Positions 31,116-36,169 of a DNA stretch of 36,169 nucleotides are shown in pieces. The stretch covers positions 1 to 36,169 of the forward strand of contig NZ_JAFREP010000056.1 of the NCBI RefSeq assembly GCF_017377855.1. The letters run 5' to 3'. The position numbers and the translations under genes are program-made. This stretch comes from Acanthopleuribacter pedis. Lineage in GTDB: Bacteria; Acidobacteriota; Holophagae; Acanthopleuribacterales; Acanthopleuribacteraceae. Position 1 is the stretch's first letter; every line of letters begins with the position of its first letter. Below the pieces are notes generated by a model, which saw only the letters and a list, made by a program, of their open reading frames with translations, did not search any database and had not been told where the DNA came from.

Positions 31116-31480
31116 CTCGAAAAAAAGACCTCGAGGGCTGATGGAGTAGGCCGCGAGGCGCGGCGAAACACGGTGCCGCATGACAAAAAAGCATCATCCA
31201 AACCGGTCGCCGCATCGGGAGAGCCGGTTGTCCGCTCGGCTGTATTCTAACCGAACAAAGGGATAAGGTGCAGGGTTCTTGCGAAAAAGGGTGCGGCATG
31301 ATGTGGGCCCGGAACGGGTGTGACAGCTTACGCCACACCGCGTCACGGCCGCCCCAAAACAACTTAACCAGCTTATTAAAAGTCACTTATACATCACACT
31401 CAATCCTGTAGCAGCGAGGTGAAACAGGGTTTTCACCGCCGACAAGGCACGAAAAAAGTTTTTTTGCACCGCAGCTAATA

Positions 31481-31520
31481 GCGAATATCGATCAAAAACG
31501 AATATTCGCTAAGCGAATTT
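31481..31520. promoter_or_regulatory. Upstream operator cluster of GCGAAT half-sites
   Basis: Within 40 bp lie GCGAATATCG (31481-31490), CGAATATTCGCT (31499-31510) and AGCGAATTT (31512-31520). All are versions of the palindrome AGCGAATATTCGCT that overlaps the aceB promoter 180 bp downstream. They are probable upstream binding sites for the divergent RamB/MccR-like regulator. Confidence 0.6.
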
Positions 31521-31681
31521 CTCGAACATTTCACCACCCAAATGCAGCCGGCGACGGCATAAACAGAAATTCGCCGAGCCTTCATCACCGCATCATTAAC
31601 ACCTTAACCACTATATTAATTAAGCTTATCTCCTCATCGCTTCAGGGCTCCTCGTGTATCGCCAGCGATTTTTATTTTTCT

Positions 31682-31723
31682 AGCGAATATTCGCTTGACA
31701 CGCAACATTCGCAAAATTAAGAT
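31682..31723 (+). promoter_or_regulatory. aceB promoter with overlapping palindromic operator
   Basis: A perfect 14-bp palindrome AGCGAATATTCGCT (31682-31695) abuts TTGACA (31695-31700). A 17-bp spacer containing TTCGCAAA (31709-31716) and TAAGAT (31718-31723) follow. The predicted transcription start near 31730 gives a ~55-nt leader to the TTG start codon. Operator on the -35 box and in the spacer fits direct repression or activation by the divergent regulator. Confidence 0.7.
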
Positions 31724-31784
31724 ACAACTCAACCGCTCGCCACATCGCGGCAAGCACGAGTTACCATCCCCAGAGGAGGCCTTT

Positions 31785-33428
31785 TTGACCACCAACGTCA
31801 TTGATGCGACCCAGACCGATCCGGCTTTTCAACAGCTCTCCGAGGGTGTCCTTATTCACAGCGCCGCGCTCACCGAAGACGCCAAGGCCCTGCTCACCCC
31901 CGAGGCCGTCGCGCTCCTCGCCACCTTGTCTCGCGAGTTTGAACCTTCCCGCCAAACCTTGCTGGCAACCCGTTTGGACCGCCAGGCGCGTTTTGACGCC
32001 GGCGAGGTTCCCCAATATCTGGATCGCCAAAGTGAAGCCGTCCGAGGCGATTGGCGCGTCGCGCCCCTTCCTAAAGATTTACAAAAACGCCGCGTGGAAA
32101 TCACCGGCCCGGTGAACTCCACCAAAATGGTTATCAACATGTTGTCCCGCAACAGCGACGGCTTCCGCGCCGACTGCGCCATGCTCGACTTTGAGGACAG
32201 CATGAAGCCCAGCTGGACCAACGTCGTCGACGGGGTTCACAACTTCCTCGGCGCCGCCAAGGGCGATTTGCGCCACGTTGATCCGGCCCGCGCCGACCGG
32301 CCCGAGAAGGTCTACCAACTCGACGCCGACGACATGGCCCTGGTCATGGTTCGCGTTCGCGGCTTGCACCTCGACGAAAGCAACCTGTTGATCGACGGCA
32401 AGCCGGTTTCCGGCGGCCTGCTCGACCTGGTGTTGTGCTGGTTCCACGGCGCCAAAGAATTAATCAAACGGGGCAAGACGCCTAAGTTCTACGTTCCTAA
32501 GGTGGAACATTACTTAGAAGCACGCTGGTGGAACGACATCTTTACCAAACTTGAAGCCGCCCTCGACCTGCCGCTGAGCACCCTGCGCGCCACCTTCCTC
32601 ATCGAAACCCTGCCCGCCGCCTTCCAAATCGAAGAAATTCTTTACGAATTGCGCGACCACGCCGCCGGTTTGAACGTCGGCCGCTGGGACAAGATTTTTT
32701 CCGATATCAAAACGCTTAAGTTCCACAAGGACCGCGTCATGGCCGACCGCGCCTCCATCGGCATGAACCGCCCTTGGATGAACAACTACGCCAAACGGTT
32801 GATCCAAATTTGCCACCAACGCGGCGCCTCGGCCCTGGGCGGCATGGCCGCGTTCACACCCGGTCGCGACGCCGAACTGCGTCAAAAACAAACCGAAAAA
32901 GTTGCCGCGGACAAACAGTGGGAATTTGACGCGGGTCATGACGGCTGCTGGGTATCGCACCCCTACTTCATCGGTACCGCCATGAGCGCCTTCACCGTGG
33001 ACAACCAACTCGACGTCATGCCCGAGGGCGACAAGTACCCCGATCTGCTGCCCCAAAGCGGCGGCCCCCGCACGCTGGAAGGCCTGCGCACCAACGCCCG
33101 CGTCGGGATTGCCTACCTCGAAGGTTGGCAACGCGACATCGGCTGTATCGCCTGGGACAACCTCATGGAAGATCTAGCAACCCTGGAGATTTCACGTGCC
33201 CAAACCTGGCAATGGCTCCACCACGGCGTCAGCCTCGATTGCGGCACCCCGGTGACCACCGAACTCATCGGCAAAATTTTTGACGAAGAACTCGCCCGCA
33301 TCTACGACGAGCTGGGCGCCGCGGCGAACCGCGACAGTTGGCAACAGGCATATGCCACCGCCGTCGAACTGTTCACCGCGAAAGACTTCCAACCTTTCTT
33401 AAGTATGGCCAGTGATTTAGCCGGCTAA
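31785..33428 (+). CDS. aceB: Malate synthase A
   Basis: A 547-residue enzyme that condenses glyoxylate with acetyl-CoA to malate, the second step of the glyoxylate shunt. Length and motifs match isoform A: RRVEITGPVNSTKMVINML, CAMLDFEDSMKPSW, MVRVRGLHLDE, ATFLIETLPAAFQIEEILYE, LNVGRWDKIFSDIKTLK, ALGGMAAFTPGRD, GHDGCWVSHP and QWLHHGVSLDCGTPVT. The start is the TTG at 31785, five nt after AGAGGAGG. The frame extends to 31695, but that would place coding sequence in the promoter and add residues foreign to the family. It is followed by a hairpin and aceA 142 nt later, so the two are probably one operon under the divergent RamB/MccR-like regulator. Confidence 0.96.
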   Translation: MTTNVIDATQTDPAFQQLSEGVLIHSAALTEDAKALLTPEAVALLATLSREFEPSRQTLLATRLDRQARFDAGEVPQYLDRQSEAVRGDWRVAPLPKDLQKRRVEITGPVNSTKMVINMLSRNSDGFRADCAMLDFEDSMKPSWTNVVDGVHNFLGAAKGDLRHVDPARADRPEKVYQLDADDMALVMVRVRGLHLDESNLLIDGKPVSGGLLDLVLCWFHGAKELIKRGKTPKFYVPKVEHYLEARWWNDIFTKLEAALDLPLSTLRATFLIETLPAAFQIEEILYELRDHAAGLNVGRWDKIFSDIKTLKFHKDRVMADRASIGMNRPWMNNYAKRLIQICHQRGASALGGMAAFTPGRDAELRQKQTEKVAADKQWEFDAGHDGCWVSHPYFIGTAMSAFTVDNQLDVMPEGDKYPDLLPQSGGPRTLEGLRTNARVGIAYLEGWQRDIGCIAWDNLMEDLATLEISRAQTWQWLHHGVSLDCGTPVTTELIGKIFDEELARIYDELGAAANRDSWQQAYATAVELFTAKDFQPFLSMASDLAG

Positions 33429-33441
33429 CTTCACCTCTAAC

Positions 33442-33479
33442 GCGTCGGGACGGACCACCACTTTGGTCCGTCCCGACGC
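33442..33479 (+). terminator. Perfect 16-bp hairpin between aceB and aceA, without T-tract
   Basis: GCGTCGGGACGGACCA (33442-33457) pairs perfectly with TGGTCCGTCCCGACGC (33464-33479), with a 6-nt loop. It is followed by TCCCGG, not a T run. It is therefore a better candidate for an RNA-stabilising or processing hairpin that sets the aceB:aceA ratio than a full terminator. Confidence 0.6.
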
Positions 33480-33570
33480 TCCCGGATAACGCCGCACCTT
33501 CACCCCCGTGGAGATGCTACAACCTTTACCTTTGGCGGTAACGCCTTTCTTAATTTTTTGGGAGATCATC

Positions 33571-34863
33571 ATGACTCAGTTTCAGCAACAAGCAGAAGAA
33601 CTTCGTAAACAGTGGGCCGAAGAAGAACGCTGGCAGGGCATTTCCCGCCCCTACAGTGCTGAAGATGTTTTGAAACTGCGCGGTTCGATCCGCATTCAAT
33701 ACACCTTGGCAGAGCGTGGCGCCAAAAAACTCTGGAACCTCATCAACGAAGAGCCCTTCGTAAACGCCCTGGGCGCCCTCACCGGCAACCAAGCGATGCA
33801 ACAGGTTAAAGCCGGTTTGAAAGCCATCTATCTGAGTGGCTGGCAGGTTGCCGCCGACGCCAACCTCTCCGGTCAAATGTACCCCGACCAAAGTTTGTAC
33901 CCCGCCAACAGCGTGCCCCACGTAGTCAAACGCATCAACCAAACGCTGCAACGCGCCGACCAAATTCATTTCGGCGAAGGCGACACCGACATCGATTGGT
34001 TCGCCCCCATCGTTGCCGACGCCGAGGCCGGTTTCGGTGGCAACCTCAACGCCTTCGAACTTATGAAAGGCATGATCGAAGCAGGCGCCGCCGGTGTTCA
34101 CTTTGAAGACCAACTCTCCTCTGAAAAGAAATGCGGTCACCTCGGCGGCAAAGTTTTGATCCCCACCGCCCACTTCGTCCGCACGTTGACCGCCGCGCGC
34201 CTCGCCGCCGACGTCATGGGTGTTCCCACCCTGTTGGTTGCCCGTACCGACGCCTTCAGCGCCTACTTGATGACCTCCGACATCGACCCCACCGACCACG
34301 AATTCATGACCGGTGAGCGCACCGTCGAAGGCTTCCACCGCATCAAAGGCGGCTTGGATCAAGCCATCGCCCGCGGCCTGGCTTACGCCCCTTACGCCGA
34401 CCTTATCTGGTGCGAAACCTCCACGCCTTGCCTGGAAGACGCCCGCAAGTTCGCCGAGGCGATCCAAGCCAAGTACCCCGGCAAAAAATTGGCCTACAAC
34501 TGCTCGCCTTCTTTCAACTGGGAAGCCAACCTCGACAAACCCACCATCGCCAAGTTCCAACGGGAATTAGGCGCCATGGGTTACAAGTTCCAGTTCGTTA
34601 CCCTCGCCGGTTTCCACAGCCTCAACCACAGCATGTTCGAACTGGCGCGCCAGTATAAAGATCGCGGCATGGCCGCTTACTCCGAACTGCAGCAGGCTGA
34701 ATTCGCGAACGAGGTCAACGGTTACACCGCGACCAAACACCAACGCGAAGTCGGTACCGGCTACTTCGATTCCGTCGCCCAAGCGATTTCCGGTGGTCAA
34801 AGCTCCACCACCGCCTTGGCCGGCAGCACCGAAGCCGAGCAATTCGAAACCACCCACGCTTAA
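33571..34863 (+). CDS. aceA: Isocitrate lyase
   Basis: A 430-residue enzyme cleaving isocitrate to glyoxylate and succinate, the first step of the glyoxylate shunt. The catalytic signature KKCGHLGGKVLIPT is present. Also visible are GWQVAADANLSGQMYPDQSL, PIVADAEAGFGG, EAGAAGVHFEDQL, VARTDAF, WCETSTP and NCSPSFNW. Length matches E. coli AceA (434). The ATG at 33571 has GGGAG upstream; the frame's earlier ATG at 33508 lies in the leader. It follows aceB and ends before two consecutive terminators. Confidence 0.97.
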   Translation: MTQFQQQAEELRKQWAEEERWQGISRPYSAEDVLKLRGSIRIQYTLAERGAKKLWNLINEEPFVNALGALTGNQAMQQVKAGLKAIYLSGWQVAADANLSGQMYPDQSLYPANSVPHVVKRINQTLQRADQIHFGEGDTDIDWFAPIVADAEAGFGGNLNAFELMKGMIEAGAAGVHFEDQLSSEKKCGHLGGKVLIPTAHFVRTLTAARLAADVMGVPTLLVARTDAFSAYLMTSDIDPTDHEFMTGERTVEGFHRIKGGLDQAIARGLAYAPYADLIWCETSTPCLEDARKFAEAIQAKYPGKKLAYNCSPSFNWEANLDKPTIAKFQRELGAMGYKFQFVTLAGFHSLNHSMFELARQYKDRGMAAYSELQQAEFANEVNGYTATKHQREVGTGYFDSVAQAISGGQSSTTALAGSTEAEQFETTHA

Positions 34864-35002
34864 CCAACCAGACTGGGCGGATGGGGATCGGCAGGATGAC
34901 AGACCGGCCCCCGTCCACACCTCTTCTGAAGCGCTACCCCCGTGGACCAAACTGCTTATTCTATTTGGCAGCCTATAACCGAGCACAACGTCTGCCTTTC
35001 AT

Positions 35003-35069
35003 TTGATCGTACCTTCCTGGCTGATCCGGGGTGACCCCCTCATAGCTCACCCCGGTCAGCTCCTTTTTT
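35003..35069 (+). terminator. aceA terminator, first of two related units
   Basis: The unit opens with TTGATCGTACCTTCC (35003-35017). GCTGATCCGGGGTGA (35020-35034, one bulged T) then pairs with TCACCCCGGTCAGC (35047-35060), followed by TCCTTTTTTCC. Confidence 0.85.
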
Positions 35070-35080
35070 CCGATGACAAG

Positions 35081-35154
35081 TTGATCGTACCTTCCCATAG
35101 GGCGCGGAAGGAACCTCTCCCCCGGCGGTTCCTTTCGCGCCCTTTCCCTTTTTT
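35081..35154 (+). terminator. Second consecutive terminator with same leading word
   Basis: TTGATCGTACCTTCC is repeated exactly at 35081-35095. A 17-bp stem follows, AGGGCGCGGAAGGAACC (35099-35115) with GGTTCCTTTCGCGCCCT (35127-35143, one G-U pair), and then TTCCCTTTTTT. Confidence 0.88.
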
Positions 35155-35597
35155 GGGATCGCTTGGAGATTGGCTTGTGTGCTTTGCCGGGCTTGGCTTT
35201 ACCTTCTTTATTTCTCACGATTTTTGGATGTTTAGGATGCGGCCGGGGCGGGTCTCCCTCGGTTACCGCTTCCCGACGCGGATAGAGCCGTCGCTTTGAT
35301 TCAAGAAAGCGACCCTGGTCGGATGCCGCTTTGGTGTCGTATTCGTTGTTGCAACGAAGCTTCGGATTTTGTGGATGCCGTCAACACCTGTTTTTTCAAA
35401 ATAATCACACCTTTAATCACCGGATTATCCTTCAGCGTGCGCGTTGGTTTTCAATCGCACGTTTAGGGCGGCGCATTCGCTTGATTGGTAACTTTGGTAT
35501 ACTGTGCTTTTTTAAGCATTGTCACATAGGTCATCACAAGCGTTCGTTTGCAGACTGTCACCTAAGAACCGCGATAAGAGTGAGGGATTTTGGCTAA
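35155..35597. other. Intergenic region with dispersed repeat R2 copy; no gene seen
   Basis: 35180-35320 is the third copy of repeat family R2 (see entry at 1143-1290). The rest, to 35597, is low in coding signal; frames such as 35331-35597 have no ribosome binding site and atypical composition. No promoter was recognised. Confidence 0.55.
35180..35320 (+). repeat. Dispersed repeat family R2, copy 3
   Basis: Carries GGGCTTGGCTTTACCTTC, TTTCTCACGATTTTTGGATG, TTTAGGATGCGG, CCCGACGCGGATAGAGCCGT and CGCTTTGATTCAAGAAAGCG. The last contains a small hairpin. Words and order are shared with 21930-22085 and with the minus strand of 1143-1290. Confidence 0.55.
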
Positions 35598-35601
35598 AGA
35601 T

Positions 35602-35745
35602 TTGGAGCGAAATGGTTTGGAAAAAGCGGACCGGGGTCACGCCCGACCGCACCCATTGGGTGTGGTGAGCATTTTCACAGACCGTTGCAGCCCAGAGGTT
35701 TAGCTAAAATCACCGCGTCAGCGCTTCTTAGGTGTCAGCCCAGGC
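35602..35745 (+). repeat. Dispersed repeat family R1, copy 2
   Basis: The second copy of the element at 30979-31115, same orientation, with an insertion of about 10 bp in the middle. It lies just before the start of the Ig-like secreted protein gene, as copy 1 lies between the regulator and aceB. Confidence 0.7.
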
Positions 35746-35775
35746 GGCGTTCCATTATTTAATGAAGGTGTCTTT

Positions 35776-36169
35776 ATGTTGCGGTCCTTGTTTGTTTGGC
35801 TTGCTCTCTGTTTTTCTGTTTTTGCGCAATCCCCGCCGACCATCGAACGCCAACCCCTGCCCGCCTTTACCCAAGACGAAGCCCTCATCCTCGCCGGTAC
35901 CGTCACCCCCGCCGACAGCAGCTTAACCCTTGGCACCGATACCATCACCCTCAACCCCGACGGCGCCTTCTCACACCCGCTCACCCTTCGCGCCGGCGTC
36001 AACGGGTTCTTTCTCACCGCGCGCCATCCCGAGCACGGCGTGACCCAGCAAAGCTTTGATGTGGTTCGCGATCGGTCCCCGCCCCGTTTGACCCTGACCG
36101 ATCCCGTCGGCGACGCCTACGTCAACCGTGCCGCCGTCACCGTCAGTGGCCGGGTCGCCGACGATTTCG
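35776..36169 (+). CDS. Secreted protein with probable bacterial Ig-like repeats (partial, runs off the window)
   Basis: 131 codons are visible and the frame is open at the window end. The N-terminus is a signal peptide (MLRSLFVWLALCFSVFA, then QS), so the protein is exported. After it come beta-rich repeats: LILAGTVTPADSSLTLGTDT, ITLNPDGAFSHPLTLRAGVN and GFFLTARHPEHGVTQQSFDVVRD. A second repeat begins LTLTDPVGDAYVNRAAVTVS then GRVADDF. The G-x-V..D....v.g....l..dG.F...l.L..G.N pattern is that of Big-type Ig-like domains in large surface or secreted proteins. A weak AAGG lies upstream of the ATG. Total size and function cannot be told. Confidence 0.85.
   Translation, partial: MLRSLFVWLALCFSVFAQSPPTIERQPLPAFTQDEALILAGTVTPADSSLTLGTDTITLNPDGAFSHPLTLRAGVNGFFLTARHPEHGVTQQSFDVVRDRSPPRLTLTDPVGDAYVNRAAVTVSGRVADDF

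Larger units (their letters stand above)
30887..31680. other. Regulator/aceB intergenic region with repeat and operators
   Basis: The gap carries no supported gene. It holds the regulator's promoter side (30890-30950), a dispersed repeat (30979-31115), a GC-rich stretch to about 31380, and then an AT-rich control region with GCGAA/TTCGC half-sites (31481-31520) leading to the aceB promoter. Confidence 0.7.

Noticed and set aside
31695..31784. 30-residue N-terminal extension of malate synthase
   Set aside because: It overlaps the TTGACA/TAAGAT promoter and lacks a ribosome binding site. The TTG at 31785 has AGAGGAGG and fits family length.

Overview
The window looks like a chromosome segment of a Gram-negative, GC-rich bacterium with a large, accessory-rich genome. 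The genes point to an outer membrane (OmpA/Pal-type lipoprotein), type III secretion, a flagellar hook gene, a chemosensory array, selenocysteine use, a CHAT/TPR/sigma-factor operon and the glyoxylate shunt. This mixture and the many short non-coding repeats suggest an Acidobacteriota/Holophagae-like lineage (for example Acanthopleuribacter relatives). That placement is inference from style; no rRNA is present to settle it.

Region by region. 1-1,547: non-coding repeat territory, with a 64-bp duplication, clusters of small hairpins, a 35-bp tandem array and a 33-bp tandem array. 1,548-12,269 (+): one long, tightly packed unit. It encodes a YscY-like TPR protein, the type III export gate SctV, a dCache chemoreceptor, two CheW adaptors (one WspD-like), a WspE-like hybrid CheA and a WspR-like receiver fused to a PP2C/SpoIIE phosphatase instead of GGDEF. 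It ends in a strong bidirectional terminator. 12,358-13,765 (-): a YfiR-like periplasmic protein and an OmpA/Pal lipoprotein (YfiB-like). 14,143-15,756 (+): a CvfB-type S1 RNA-binding protein with a 21-bp-repeat-encoded charged tail. 15,931-17,220 (+): a lone FlgE-like hook protein. 18,136-21,866 (+): two paralogous secreted subtilases separated by 1.27 kb of non-coding, hairpin- and repeat-rich DNA. 22,247-26,244 (-): sigma factor, small unknown protein and TPR-CHAT protease. 26,703-28,394 (-): exported amidohydrolase. 28,635-29,390 (+): membrane-anchored peroxiredoxin-like protein whose catalytic cysteine codon is an in-frame TGA followed by a good bacterial SECIS hairpin. 29,387-30,886 (-): RamB/MccR-like regulator. 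It faces a promoter region full of GCGAATATTCGC-type palindromes that drives malate synthase and isocitrate lyase (31,785-34,863). 35,776-end (+): start of a secreted protein with probable Ig-like repeats.

How they work together. The first cluster reads as a signalling pathway: receptor, CheW, hybrid CheA, receiver-phosphatase. It is co-transcribed with a type III secretion gate and lacks CheR and CheB. The output phosphatase implies partner-switching (anti-sigma/antagonist) control, possibly of secretion. The regulator and the aceBA genes form a self-contained acetate/fatty-acid utilisation module. The strongest candidates for new biology are the Wsp-like pathway with a swapped output and a five-fold repeated motif in its CheA linker, the selenocysteine peroxiredoxin, the sigma/CHAT operon, and several families of dispersed non-coding repeats.
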